Below, piece after piece: positions 52,491 to 63,439 of a stretch of DNA of 64,000 nucleotides (its first letter is position 1; every line of letters starts with the position of its first letter). The DNA is from Astropecten irregularis. Lineage: Eukaryota > Echinodermata > Asteroidea > Paxillosida > Astropectinidae. Position numbers and translations under genes: made by a program. The notes under the pieces are model-generated. The model saw nothing but the letters and a program-made list of their open reading frames with translations, was not told the DNA's origin and did not search any database. Location: the NCBI GenBank assembly GCA_963971285.1, contig OZ020253.1:4464001-4528000 (forward strand), given 5' to 3'.

Positions 52491-55400
52491 ATGTTAGTGT
52501 TTTTCTTTTCAATTTGTTTTCAGGACAAAATGCCAAAGTTCCAGAGATCTAAGACGTTGAAGGATGGATTGCAGTTCCGGAGGATGAGGAGGCCCGTTGG
52601 AGGAGTGTCTGTTTTTTCTCACACTTACATGTTTGTGTCTGACTTCTCTAGCCTTTCTTTTCTCAGCTCTTGTGTTTCTCACTCTATTTCTGGCTATTCC
52701 TCTTTCCTTTCTTTTCCCACTCAAGTCCACACTGGGCTTGTGACTCAAGCACTCTTGCTTGAGGACGTTGTTGAGAACCAGGCACCAGTGCATGCTATCA
52801 GCAACAGCCATAAAGAGAAGTTGAATAATAGTCATGGTTTAAAAAGCAATCGTCATGGTTTAAAAAGCTATCGTCATGGTTATAAGAAATATGTTGAAAG
52901 AACGAGTTACCTGGAACGTGATATGAGCCATGAGACGAACTGTGAGGTGAAGTTTGAGACGAGTCATAAGACATGCCATGAGGAAGGATGTAAGAGTTCT
53001 GAAAGCAGTCATGAGGTAAGCAGTCATGAGGTAAGCAGTCATGAGGTAAGCAGTCATGAGGTAAGCAGTCATGAGGTAAGCAGTCATGAGGTAAGCAGTC
53101 ATGGGGTAAGCAGCTGTGGAATGATGCATATGATGGGCTGTGTGAAGAGATGTAAGGTGAGGGCTAGAAGAAGTCATGATAAGAGTCATATTAGAAGATG
53201 CAACACAGGTCAGGATAAGTGTAAGAACCAGGTGAGAGGTGTATTCATAATACCATTGAAGCAGAAGTGTCCTCGTACATTAAAGAGAGAAGTGAGAGCA
53301 ACATGTACATGTTCATATAGTTGGAAGTGTCGTCAACAGAGGAAGAATCGGAAGTGTCAAACAACTGGATACACGGTTCCAAAGCGAGTAAGAATGACAA
53401 GAAAGGCCAGGAAACATGTGATGTATAATTACAGAAGAAATGGTAAATCAATTGAGCAGCGTATGTCTAAGAAGGACAGACAAGTACACGAAGTTGTAAT
53501 GAAATCTACATTTTGTCATACAAGAAGATGTATTAGCAAAGTTATCCATGTAAGACGGACTGTAAAAGGAAGGAGAGGAATGAAAAGGAATGTCTGGAAA
53601 ATGTCCATGAAAGTCATGAAAGGAGGTAAGAAGAGAAAGACCTGTGTAGTAAGAGAGGCGAAAGTCAAGGACCTGGAAACAGAAAGTGATAATGGCAATG
53701 TGTGTTGGCTTTGTGATAAAAGTGATGGGTGTGGCAAAAGGAAGATACAATGTGATAAATGTTGTGTGTGGTTTCATACTATCTGTGCAGGTATGCTGAA
53801 TATGAAGGAGCATTTGATTGGTAAGACATTCACTTGGGTTTGTTGTAAATGTGGACATAGTAATTACTCTGACAGTTTGTTTCACAATTTTGGTATTTGT
53901 ACAGATGAGAATCAGTTTGATATGCCTTACAGTGCAGTAGACCAGTGTTCAGGTGGACCTGTTTATCAAGTGTCTGACAAGGAGAACAGAAGGAATGATA
54001 CACCTAAGACAGGAAATGGGTATGTTAAACGAAGTACTGGTAAACAGTCAATAAGACAACAGAGTGGTGGTTACTTCTTAAGAAAGAGGAAAACAATTTC
54101 ACCTGATACTTCAAGTGAAAAGGAGAAATGTACAGATAAACAATCACAGCCCAGAGTGTGTCCACAAAAGTGTGAAAGACGTCAAAGTGAGAAATCCTTG
54201 CCCCACATTGATGACACTAGACAAACAGAAAGTCACAGCAGAAACAAGGATGGCACTAAAAATGATGTCAAGAGAACTGGAATTAGATCTGTAAATAATG
54301 TCAGCAAAATTAATTTGACAGGAATACATCCAAATACCAGGAGAAAGAGAAGGGTTGATGCAGATTTGAAGAATAAGATGAATGAAATGCAGTCTAATGA
54401 TGTGGTAAAGCCTGCTAAGATACAGTGTTGTCAGACAGTGAATAGTAGACAAGTTGATCAATCAATTGTTGCACAAGGCAGTTGTCATCAAGGAGATGTA
54501 CGGTTTGGAAGAAATATTGGAAAGCAATGTGTGGCCATGTCCTCGAGTGCAATTATGAAAAGTCAGATAAAATGTATGAATAATTGGGGAAGGAATGACA
54601 TGGACAATGTGCTTAACACTGGCAATGAACTGTATGGATTTTTGCAGCGAAGCTCAACTATGAATAATGATTATCTGCTTATCAATGAATTACCAACTGA
54701 TTTGAATGTGTATGAAAACAACTTTAGCATGAATTATGCGGAACCTGTAGTAGGAACATTCAATGAACAGGATTCAACTTTGGCAGAGTTCAACATGATT
54801 TCACTTAAACTAGCTATAGAACAAACAATTCAGATATATCAAGCATGTTTCATATGTTTTCATGGAAACACTTTTGCAGTGATTTCCCACGGTGGAATTT
54901 ATTATGTATTTGATTCACATTCCAGAAGTGTTCATGGCCGTCAAGTTCAAGATGGGACAAGCATTTTGCAGCGTTCTTTGACATGGCAAGGTGTGTACAG
55001 GTATTGTACTGAACTTGGACATTCTATGAATCTGTCTGATAATGAGCAATTTGAAATTACAGGTGTTCATATTTGCATTAGTCATGACCTCAGTATATGT
55101 AGTGATCAACACATTGACAATAGTAACAGTGCTCCCATCAGTAGTTGTACACAAGGCGTAGAAACTCAATGTTTAAATGAGACAATGGAGAGTAATAATA
55201 CCCTAAACAATAAAGGAAATGATTGGGTTGAAGAAGATACAGCACACAGTGTTTTGTTTGATGATGTGCATGCCACTGGTTTTGATCATGAATTAAGTAA
55301 TGGTGACAAGAGTGATAATGATTTAGAAATAATACAAGTTACTGAACCAGTTCCTTTGAACTTTTTGCCACTGACTAAAGAAATGAAGATAACATTGTGT

Positions 55401-58400
55401 CAAAAATTTGGTGTCAGTAAAGTATGTTTGAATACAAATAACATTTCCACAAGATGTAAGAACATGGGAAGACCTGACACTGTAAGGAAGATAAGAGGTG
55501 ATGGGAACTGTTTCTTTAGAGCTATTTCTTGTGCTATATCAGGAACTGAGGAAAATCATAGACATGTGAGAACTCTTACTGTAAATCATTTGCTGAAGTA
55601 TGCTGATAAATTTAAGTGTTTCTTAAGAGAAGGTTTTTCTACAGTGGAAGATTATGTGGTTAGGCAGAGGTTGTTTCATAATGGTACATGGGCCACAGAA
55701 GTAGAAATCATAGCAATGGCTGACATGTTGGGTGTTGATTTATACACATATAGTGAGGCAAATAAGTGGTATTTGTTTTCTCGTTCATTCAGCAATACGG
55801 AGAGATTGTCAGATTGTGGAATTTATTTGTATCATAGAAATGAAGTTCATTATGATTTAGTCATGAATGTTCATGAACTTGTTGCAAGTAATCAAGCTGA
55901 CAGTAATGAAAACTACTGTAACAGAGATTTGATGTCTGAAAGTACCTCTACTAGAAACCCAGTCAGTAATGTTCATGTAAGTCAATGTGATGATGGAAAG
56001 GAAGATAAGCCAACATATTCTCAGTGTAAGCGAAAGAGACGTAAACGTGTAAATGTGGCATTGAAACGGAAGTTACTCAGAGAGAAAGCAAGAGAAAGAT
56101 ACAATAAGACAAAAATTGTAGAAGAGAATATTGCGTACGCGGAAAAGAAAAATTTGGCAAAGAGACAGAAATATGCTAATTGTAGCAAGTTCAGAGAAAA
56201 TGTACTTGAACATGAGAGGAAAAAATATGCAGAAAATGGTGGTCAAAAAAGGAAATTGTTAAAGGAGAAATATCACAAAGATAGTGTGTATAGAGAAAGA
56301 AAGCTTCACTATGACAAAACAAAGTATCACAAAAATAGTGTACATAGAGCAAGGAAGATTAAGCGTGAACAAAATAAGTATTGTGAAGATAGTGTACACA
56401 GAGAAAGAAAGCTTAACCATGACAAAACTAAGTATCACAAAGATAGTGTACATAGAGAAACTAAAGTTAACACAGAAAAAAACAAGTATAAAAACGATGG
56501 AATACATAGAGAAAGGAAACTTAAGAGTGAAAAAAGGAAGTATTGCGAAGATAGTGTACACAGAGGAAGAAAACTTAAACATGATAAAACTAAGTATCAC
56601 AAGGATAGTGTACATAGAGAAAGAAAAGTTAAGCGTGACAAAACTAAGTATCACATAGATAGTGTACTCAGAAAAAGAAAGGTTGATAGACAAAAAAGGA
56701 AGTATCATAAGGATAGTGTCCATAGACAAGAAAAGATTCATCATGCCAAAGCCAGGTATTATAAAGATGCTGTATATAGGCAGAAAATAATTAACTGTGC
56801 AAAAAATAAATATCACAGTAATCAAGTATACAGAAATGCTGTCATTAATTCTATCAAGAAAAAGTATTGGAGTAATCATGTGTACAAAACAAATTTGATA
56901 AAAAAATTGAAATGCAAGTATCGTCAAGATGCAAATTATCGTAAGAAAATAAAGCAGAGGGTTTTAAGAGAAAGACATGTAAAATCTCAACAAGCAAGGA
57001 ACATGAGAAATGTTATCAGAAATTGGAGGAATGAAGTGTCAACTGGACCTGAGTATGTTTGTGCTGTTTGTTGCAAACTTTTGTTTAAGAAACAAGTTGT
57101 TAGATGCAATAAAGAAAAATACAGCATTATAAGTTGTATATCTGACAAATATTTACATAAATGTGTATGTACAAAAGAGTGTGGAAATGAATGTCTTGTA
57201 TCAAAATCTAGCAGGTCTAGATTATGGATATGTTACACATGTCATAGGACATTACTACAGAAAAAAGTACCTATAGAAGCATGTACAAATAATTTGGAAT
57301 TGCTAAACATTCCGCAAGAATTGGATTGTTTGAATATATTAGAGGAGCATCTCATTGCAATTAATATACCATTCATGAAAATGGTAGCCTTGCCGAAAGG
57401 TGGACAGAATGGAATACACGGTCCTGTTGTATGTGTACCATCTAATATTACAGATACAGTGACAGCATTGCCAAGATGTAGAAATGAAAATCAGTTAATT
57501 CGAATTAAGTTAAAGAGAAAATTAACTCACAAAGGATATTATCAATATCAGTTTGTGACCAAGGAACATGTGGAAACTGCATTAAGCTATCTTAAGCAGA
57601 ACAATGTATGGTATAAAGATATTGAAATCAATTGTGATTGGAATGATCCCCTGTTAGATGATAAACATGATGAGGAACATGAAGATGAAATGGCAAATGA
57701 ATCTGATGAAGCCATTGTAAGTGATGAAGAAACAGATGAGGATCGGTTGTGTGGTATTCCACTTGATACATGCTTACAGCCTATAGATATTGGACAAGAA
57801 GTGCTTGATCAATATTTTGATGATATACATTGTGTTGCACCATGTGAAGGAAACAATCCAGTTAGAGTGTTAATGGAGGAAGGTAACGAGGCCAAATGTT
57901 TTCCAGCATTATTCCCAGCAGGCTCACCTATATTTGATGATAAACGTGATGGAAAGCTGACACGCTTGAGATATTTTCATAATAGGTTGATGAATGCAGA
58001 TAATAGATTTGCCAAATGTACTCAGTACATCTTCTATGCCCAGTATTTATCAGAAATTGAAAAGGTGATGTCTGGTGTATCAATTGCTATGCGTCAAAGT
58101 TCAGGTAAAATTCATTGTAGTCAGAATGTTAACTCTAGCATGATTAAGAATAGAGATCATTTAAATGATATTTTACAGTCTGATAGTGGTTATAGGTTCT
58201 TGAAGCCAATCAGAGGTACACCGTCATATTGGCAATCAACTCAGAGAGATGTCATGGCTATGATTAGACAGCTTGGAATACCAACATGGTTTTGCTCATT
58301 TTCTGCAGCTGATATGAGATGGCCTGAAGTCATTAATACAATATTGAGACAACAAGGGGATTTCAGAACAATTGAAGATTTGGATTGGAATGATAAGTGT

Positions 58401-61400
58401 ACAGTATTGAGAAGCAATCCAGTGACTGTAGCTAGAATGTTTGAGAATCGATTTCACACATTTTTGAAAGATGTTATCATGTCTAGTGCAGAACCCATTG
58501 GCAAAGTCATGGACTATTTTTACCGAGTAGAATTCCAGCAAAGAGGATCTCCACACACACATTGTCTGTTTTGGATTGAGAATGCTCCAAGGTTGGATAA
58601 AGATGATGATGCTGATGTAATAAAATTCATTGATAAATATATCAGTTGCAAGTTACCAACACAGGAAGAAGATGAGGAATTGAATGAAATAATCAGTCAT
58701 GTACAGCAACATAGTAGAAAACATACAAAGTCTTGTAAAAAGAAGGGTTCTGAATGTAGATTTAATTTTCCAAGACCACCATCTAATAGAACATTTATTG
58801 CCAGTTGTGATCCAGCTGATGAATGTAATGTTAAAGATAGTGAGGATGATGGATATAATCATGAAGAAAGTACATCCATTAGTAATGATGAAAAGAAACG
58901 TACAGCAGCCAAGGAATTATTGCAATCAGTATGGAATGCAATCAAGGATGAGAAGAATCAGCACATGTCAACATCTGAATTATTTCAAAGCATTAATATT
59001 ACACAGACTGATTTTGAAAAGGCTAATGATGTTTTAAGCAGGAAATCTACCATTGTTTTAAAGAGAGAACCTCAAGATGTATGGATAAATCTGTATAATC
59101 CTGATTTAATAAGAGCCTGGAATGCTAATATGGATATTCAATATATCACTGATGCATATGCATGTGCAGCATACGTAGTATCATACATGTCAAAGTCAGA
59201 ACGAGAATTGGGACAGTTGATTGCACATGCCCAGAGTGAGGCTAAAAAGGGCAATTTAGATGCTAGACAGAGTATGAAGGAAATTGGATGCGTGTATTTA
59301 CACAATCGGGAATTATCAGCTCAGGAAGCAGTGTTTCGTGTTTGTGGTCTGAGGTTGAAAGAAGGTTCTAGAAAAGTGGAGTTTATACCTGTAGGTGAAA
59401 ATCCTGTACGAATGAGTTTGCCATTGAGTGTAATTCAGAATAAATGTGAAGATGATGATGATATTTTCATGACTAGTAGAGTTGATCGTTATAAAGCAAG
59501 GCCAGATAGTGATAAATTTAATAACATGTGTCTGGCAAAATTTTGCTCAGAGTACAGAATTATTTATAATGGAGATACATGTAATATATCCAGAAAGTCA
59601 CCAGTATATGCATTGAAACATGGTTTGGGTCACATACAGAAACGTACAAGAACTGAACCAGCAGTCATAAGATATCCAAGGTTTTCAGTGACTCAATATC
59701 CAGAGAAATATTACCACAGTATATTACAACTGTTTCTTCCATATCATGTTGATGCTCAACTGAAGCCACCACAGTTTGATAATTATGAACAGTTTTATAA
59801 GAATGGTTCAGTTTGTGTAAATAACCAAATGAAATCTGTAAGTGTTGTTGTTGAAAGTAATCGGTCTAAATATGAGAAGAATGCTGAGGCTCTTGAAGCA
59901 GCTAAACAATATGTAGAAAAACATGGTATGCAGGAAGATGCATGGGCATTGATTTCCCCAATATCTGAGCAGGAAAGACTTGAATGTGAAGCAGAATGTG
60001 AGCAAGTATTACCAGAAGATGATGATTTGGATATACCTGACCTACAGTCTGACAAGAGAGAGAAAGTGTGTAATATTGAGCCACATTCAGTGAAAATATC
60101 AAAGCAAGATGCACTAAGTTTATTGAGGTCATTGAATACACAGCAAAGAGAAGTTTTTAATAAGATTCGAGACTGGTGTTTACATAAAGTACAAGGCAAA
60201 AACCCTGAACCATTCCATGTGTTTATCACTGGTGGAGCTGGAACTGGGAAAAGTCATTTGGTTAAATCAATACATTATGAAGCAACAAGACTCTTCACAA
60301 GAATGATTCATAATCCTGATAATGTGTCTGTTATGATAACTGCACCTACTGGAGTTGCCGCTTTTAATATCAATGGAAGTACAATTCATAGTGCTCTGTC
60401 AATCCCCACTGATGCACGTCTGCCATATCAACCTTTAGGTGAGGAAAAATTAAATACTTTGAGGAATGAATTGCAAGATCTTCAGATTGTTATTATTGAT
60501 GAAATATCAATGGTTGATCATAAAATGCTGTGTTACATTCATGGACGTCTGCGTCAGATTAAACAAACACGTGACCTCAAACCATTTGGAAAAGTGAGCA
60601 TTTTAGCTGTTGGTGATTTTTATCAATTGCCTCCAGTCAAAGGGAAATCATTGTATCAGAGAGATATTACAGTAGATCTGTGGAATGATTGTTTTAAAAA
60701 AGTAGAGTTGAGAGAAATTATGAGACAAAAGGATGATATGCAGTTTGCTGAAACGTTGAATAGAATACGTGTCAGAGCTAAGCAAGATAAGTTATTGGAT
60801 GAAGATGGGGCAATGTTACAATCACGAGAAACTGGAGAAGAGTGGGATGATGCTTTACATATATTTCCATGTAATAAACAGGTTGATGAATACAATAAGA
60901 AGATACTGTTTGCAAAGTGCAGTGATTATTTCTGTATTTTAGCAAATGATTTCCAGAAAGACCCCCATAAAAAGACAAGCCGAGTGAAAATACCCCCAAA
61001 ATCAGTGCGTACAACTTTGCCTGAATCACTGTGGCTAGGTACTGGTGCTAGAGTAATGTTGGCAAAAAACCTTGATGTATCTGATGGTCTTGTTAATGGA
61101 GTACTTGGAACTGTTTGTGAAATCATTCTGTCACATGATGAATCTACCCCTGAATATATTCATATTGTATTTGATAGCGAAAGTGTTGGATCCAAAGTGA
61201 AAAGGAAAAGTGCAGCAAATGATGGATTTATTAGAATTCAAAGAGAAGAAGAACATATAAGCAAACAGTGGATAAGACGACAATTTCCATTGAAATTAGC
61301 CTGGGCTTGTACAGTTCATAAAGTACAAGGAGTGACTACAGACAGAGCAGTGGTATCACTTGAAAAAACATTTTCTGCAGGTCAAGCATATGTAGCACTT

Positions 61401-62198
61401 AGCAGAGTAACATCTCTAAATGGACTTGTGATTGAAGGGTTTAATGAAAAGTTTGTTTATTGCAATAAAACGGTGAAGGATTCTTTGAATAATATGATGG
61501 AATATATTGAAGAACCTAATGTAAGAACACTACCATCAAATGGCACTGTAATCATGATGCATAATATCCAAGGATTGAAAGAACACTTCAAAGACTTGGA
61601 ATGTAATATTGATATGATGTCAGCAGATTTCATTTGTCTGACAGAAACATGGAGTGAGAATGAGTTTGACTGTGAGACAGAATTAAGTGATTTCAAATGC
61701 TATCATCAAGTCAGAAGTGCTTCATATAATAATTCATGCAGTGTTACTCACATGTTAAGCAAACAGTGTCATGGAGGTGTTGCTGTGTATGGTAGAAGGA
61801 ACAAGACATTCAGTAGACTGATCTTACCTGTACACAACTTGGAGTATATTGCAATACAAGTAATTTGTGAAATGTCATATTCTTTGGTAACAATTTATCG
61901 TCCAGCATCATATTCCATGATTGAGTTTATTGCCAACGTGAAAGATCTACTTCATGAACTTCATAAAGTATCTAACAGATGTATTGTTATGGGTGATTTT
62001 AATGAAGATATTTTCAAACAGCATTCACAAATTGAGAAATTAATGTGTGAGCATGGATATAAACAATGTGTGACAGATGCAACAACAGAGAATGGGACAT
62101 TGATTGATCATGTGTATGTAAGAAATATAGAATCTGTAAGTGCAACTGTAATTCCTACTTATTACAGTTATCATGAAGGTGTATGTATCAATATATGA
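52491..62198 (+). CDS. Helentron Rep-helicase polyprotein, copy 2 (3,235 aa)
   Basis: Intact throughout. By residue: N-terminus with SSHEV repeats (about 171-206); PHD-type finger from C405; C76-like protease Cys680 in GKQC, Asp808/His810; OTU Cys1007 and His1120. Then thirteen 18-residue basic repeats 1260-1493; Rep H2022/H2024 and Y2228-x3-Y2232-x2-K2235; helicase Walker A 2581-2588, D2670-E2671; EEP N3025, E3052, D3169, N3171, H3228. From the Cys-rich region onward it is nearly the same as copy 1 with many conservative changes and few indels, so both descend from a functional element and both look capable of expression. The preferred start is MPKFQRSKTLK, after the splice acceptor ending at 52524. 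Before the PHD finger the two proteins do not align. Confidence 0.85.
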   Translation: MLVFFFSICFQDKMPKFQRSKTLKDGLQFRRMRRPVGGVSVFSHTYMFVSDFSSLSFLSSCVSHSISGYSSFLSFPTQVHTGLVTQALLLEDVVENQAPVHAISNSHKEKLNNSHGLKSNRHGLKSYRHGYKKYVERTSYLERDMSHETNCEVKFETSHKTCHEEGCKSSESSHEVSSHEVSSHEVSSHEVSSHEVSSHEVSSHGVSSCGMMHMMGCVKRCKVRARRSHDKSHIRRCNTGQDKCKNQVRGVFIIPLKQKCPRTLKREVRATCTCSYSWKCRQQRKNRKCQTTGYTVPKRVRMTRKARKHVMYNYRRNGKSIEQRMSKKDRQVHEVVMKSTFCHTRRCISKVIHVRRTVKGRRGMKRNVWKMSMKVMKGGKKRKTCVVREAKVKDLETESDNGNVCWLCDKSDGCGKRKIQCDKCCVWFHTICAGMLNMKEHLIGKTFTWVCCKCGHSNYSDSLFHNFGICTDENQFDMPYSAVDQCSGGPVYQVSDKENRRNDTPKTGNGYVKRSTGKQSIRQQSGGYFLRKRKTISPDTSSEKEKCTDKQSQPRVCPQKCERRQSEKSLPHIDDTRQTESHSRNKDGTKNDVKRTGIRSVNNVSKINLTGIHPNTRRKRRVDADLKNKMNEMQSNDVVKPAKIQCCQTVNSRQVDQSIVAQGSCHQGDVRFGRNIGKQCVAMSSSAIMKSQIKCMNNWGRNDMDNVLNTGNELYGFLQRSSTMNNDYLLINELPTDLNVYENNFSMNYAEPVVGTFNEQDSTLAEFNMISLKLAIEQTIQIYQACFICFHGNTFAVISHGGIYYVFDSHSRSVHGRQVQDGTSILQRSLTWQGVYRYCTELGHSMNLSDNEQFEITGVHICISHDLSICSDQHIDNSNSAPISSCTQGVETQCLNETMESNNTLNNKGNDWVEEDTAHSVLFDDVHATGFDHELSNGDKSDNDLEIIQVTEPVPLNFLPLTKEMKITLCQKFGVSKVCLNTNNISTRCKNMGRPDTVRKIRGDGNCFFRAISCAISGTEENHRHVRTLTVNHLLKYADKFKCFLREGFSTVEDYVVRQRLFHNGTWATEVEIIAMADMLGVDLYTYSEANKWYLFSRSFSNTERLSDCGIYLYHRNEVHYDLVMNVHELVASNQADSNENYCNRDLMSESTSTRNPVSNVHVSQCDDGKEDKPTYSQCKRKRRKRVNVALKRKLLREKARERYNKTKIVEENIAYAEKKNLAKRQKYANCSKFRENVLEHERKKYAENGGQKRKLLKEKYHKDSVYRERKLHYDKTKYHKNSVHRARKIKREQNKYCEDSVHRERKLNHDKTKYHKDSVHRETKVNTEKNKYKNDGIHRERKLKSEKRKYCEDSVHRGRKLKHDKTKYHKDSVHRERKVKRDKTKYHIDSVLRKRKVDRQKRKYHKDSVHRQEKIHHAKARYYKDAVYRQKIINCAKNKYHSNQVYRNAVINSIKKKYWSNHVYKTNLIKKLKCKYRQDANYRKKIKQRVLRERHVKSQQARNMRNVIRNWRNEVSTGPEYVCAVCCKLLFKKQVVRCNKEKYSIISCISDKYLHKCVCTKECGNECLVSKSSRSRLWICYTCHRTLLQKKVPIEACTNNLELLNIPQELDCLNILEEHLIAINIPFMKMVALPKGGQNGIHGPVVCVPSNITDTVTALPRCRNENQLIRIKLKRKLTHKGYYQYQFVTKEHVETALSYLKQNNVWYKDIEINCDWNDPLLDDKHDEEHEDEMANESDEAIVSDEETDEDRLCGIPLDTCLQPIDIGQEVLDQYFDDIHCVAPCEGNNPVRVLMEEGNEAKCFPALFPAGSPIFDDKRDGKLTRLRYFHNRLMNADNRFAKCTQYIFYAQYLSEIEKVMSGVSIAMRQSSGKIHCSQNVNSSMIKNRDHLNDILQSDSGYRFLKPIRGTPSYWQSTQRDVMAMIRQLGIPTWFCSFSAADMRWPEVINTILRQQGDFRTIEDLDWNDKCTVLRSNPVTVARMFENRFHTFLKDVIMSSAEPIGKVMDYFYRVEFQQRGSPHTHCLFWIENAPRLDKDDDADVIKFIDKYISCKLPTQEEDEELNEIISHVQQHSRKHTKSCKKKGSECRFNFPRPPSNRTFIASCDPADECNVKDSEDDGYNHEESTSISNDEKKRTAAKELLQSVWNAIKDEKNQHMSTSELFQSINITQTDFEKANDVLSRKSTIVLKREPQDVWINLYNPDLIRAWNANMDIQYITDAYACAAYVVSYMSKSERELGQLIAHAQSEAKKGNLDARQSMKEIGCVYLHNRELSAQEAVFRVCGLRLKEGSRKVEFIPVGENPVRMSLPLSVIQNKCEDDDDIFMTSRVDRYKARPDSDKFNNMCLAKFCSEYRIIYNGDTCNISRKSPVYALKHGLGHIQKRTRTEPAVIRYPRFSVTQYPEKYYHSILQLFLPYHVDAQLKPPQFDNYEQFYKNGSVCVNNQMKSVSVVVESNRSKYEKNAEALEAAKQYVEKHGMQEDAWALISPISEQERLECEAECEQVLPEDDDLDIPDLQSDKREKVCNIEPHSVKISKQDALSLLRSLNTQQREVFNKIRDWCLHKVQGKNPEPFHVFITGGAGTGKSHLVKSIHYEATRLFTRMIHNPDNVSVMITAPTGVAAFNINGSTIHSALSIPTDARLPYQPLGEEKLNTLRNELQDLQIVIIDEISMVDHKMLCYIHGRLRQIKQTRDLKPFGKVSILAVGDFYQLPPVKGKSLYQRDITVDLWNDCFKKVELREIMRQKDDMQFAETLNRIRVRAKQDKLLDEDGAMLQSRETGEEWDDALHIFPCNKQVDEYNKKILFAKCSDYFCILANDFQKDPHKKTSRVKIPPKSVRTTLPESLWLGTGARVMLAKNLDVSDGLVNGVLGTVCEIILSHDESTPEYIHIVFDSESVGSKVKRKSAANDGFIRIQREEEHISKQWIRRQFPLKLAWACTVHKVQGVTTDRAVVSLEKTFSAGQAYVALSRVTSLNGLVIEGFNEKFVYCNKTVKDSLNNMMEYIEEPNVRTLPSNGTVIMMHNIQGLKEHFKDLECNIDMMSADFICLTETWSENEFDCETELSDFKCYHQVRSASYNNSCSVTHMLSKQCHGGVAVYGRRNKTFSRLILPVHNLEYIAIQVICEMSYSLVTIYRPASYSMIEFIANVKDLLHELHKVSNRCIVMGDFNEDIFKQHSQIEKLMCEHGYKQCVTDATTENGTLIDHVYVRNIESVSATVIPTYYSYHEGVCINI
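53002..53112 (+). repeat. 15-bp tandem repeat in the N-terminal coding region of copy 2
   Basis: About seven copies of AGCAGTCATGAGGTA encoding SSHEV. Each unit contains GAGGTAAGC, a strong 5' splice-site consensus. Confidence 0.9.
56268..56969 (+). repeat. Thirteen 54-bp units encoding 18-residue basic repeats
   Basis: Residues 1260-1493 of copy 2. Consensus KYHKDSVHRERKLKxDKT; the last three units (KYHSN, KYWSN, KYRQD) match the last three of copy 1. The extra six units are closely similar to each other, indicating recent expansion. The 222-aa minus-strand ORF here is a shadow. Confidence 0.85.
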
Positions 62199-62443
62199 CA
62201 TTTTGTATTTAGTTGTTGTACACATCAATTAATTATTATATGACAATGGAAATATCATGTACATGACCTTCTTGGCATTTATCACAAATGTATGCATTCT
62301 GATGAATTAGATTTGAGTTGAACATGCAATTTAAGAAAGACATTATTTACTGTTTCTTTTAAAGATATACATGTAATGGTTTGGAAGGTAGTAAAACAAA
62401 TTCAAAATTGAATATTAAATGATTTTGGTCAGGAAATAGGTAA

Positions 62444-62755
62444 TATGCAAATTAGGCTTGCCCTTCAACGACATGGATGAGCACTGCATACTCAGTGCTT
62501 GTGAGAGCACATGAAAAAATCACATGCTTGCTCAGGTGGGATTTGAACCCACAACCTCCTACTTACTAATGCAGATGCCATACTGCTAGGCCACCAATCT
62601 CTAGCGGTATGGCATTGGCACTAGTAAGCAGGAGGTCGTGCGTTCAAATCCCACTTGAGCCAGCATGTGATTTTTTTCACATGCTGTCATGCTCTCACAA
62701 TCACTGAGTATGCAGTGCTCATCCACGTCGGTGAAGGGCAAGCCTAATTTGCATA
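62444..62755. mobile_element. Foldback made of two inverted tRNA-like SINE heads
   Basis: The arms 62444-62596 and 62604-62755 are inverted copies beginning TATGCAAATTAGGCTTGCCC. Each has a B box (GTTCAAATCCCAC) and TGGCCTAGCAG-like A box sequence near the centre. GTAA flanks both ends (62440-62443, 62756-62759). No intact tRNA. Confidence 0.7.
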
Positions 62756-62894
62756 GTAAATTCAAAATTAAGAGCTAAACTCTGCACATGTGTATATGCA
62801 GTATTATTATGAATAACATCAAATTTCCTAGAGCATTTATTTTGATTACGAACATAATTCCACCCAATTTTGATTATTTGGGAATGAATATTAG

Positions 62895-63260
62895 GTAAAA
62901 GGAACAACTTATACATGATTGTAAAGGTCCCAGAACAGCACTCACTTTGTCTAATCTGAGATGTACATAAAATTATAAGCCTCTGCTTTGAGCTCAATCG
63001 GACATCTGAGTCACAAGAAAAAAGCAAAAACCTAACTCAATCTTTCTTATAAAATATAATGAATGGTTTTGATCTTACCCCAAGATCCAAACTGTCTTCG
63101 GTCTTTGTTTTTACTAAATTCTGGATAAATACACCATTTCAGGCAGATATATTTTAACAGTATCTTACTACCAGCACCATCTTCATACCCTGAAAGTTAC
63201 ACATACATGTAAATCTGTGAACATTTCTGTTTGTTACCAATCCTGTAGTATACCTTTTAT
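62895..63260. mobile_element. Degenerate family-A MITE in Helentron copy 2
   Basis: Contains ATACATGATTG, GAGCTCAATCGGACATCTGA, TCTGGATAAATACACC and CACCATCTTCATACCCTG in the same order as 38925-39565. Confidence 0.5.
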
Positions 63261-63439
63261 TAGTATTTGTATTTGAATGTGAAGTGCATCATATAGACTG
63301 CATATGCCATCATTATATTAATTTCAAATAATTTTATCGAACATTTAAATACACTCCACAGATGTCTGTCAAACCATGCACAATCATCTCGATCGCTTTA
63401 CAATGGCCGCTCTACACTGCAGTTGTCATCTTGCCACCA

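Noticed and set aside
56259..56927. 222-codon minus-strand hydrophobic ORF
   Set aside because: Antisense of the 54-bp basic repeats; the apparent membrane-like composition follows from complementing Lys/Tyr codons.
62520..62660. Two tRNA genes
   Set aside because: A and B boxes are present, but there is no complete cloverleaf or anticodon arm; the palindromic arrangement fits SINE-derived sequence.
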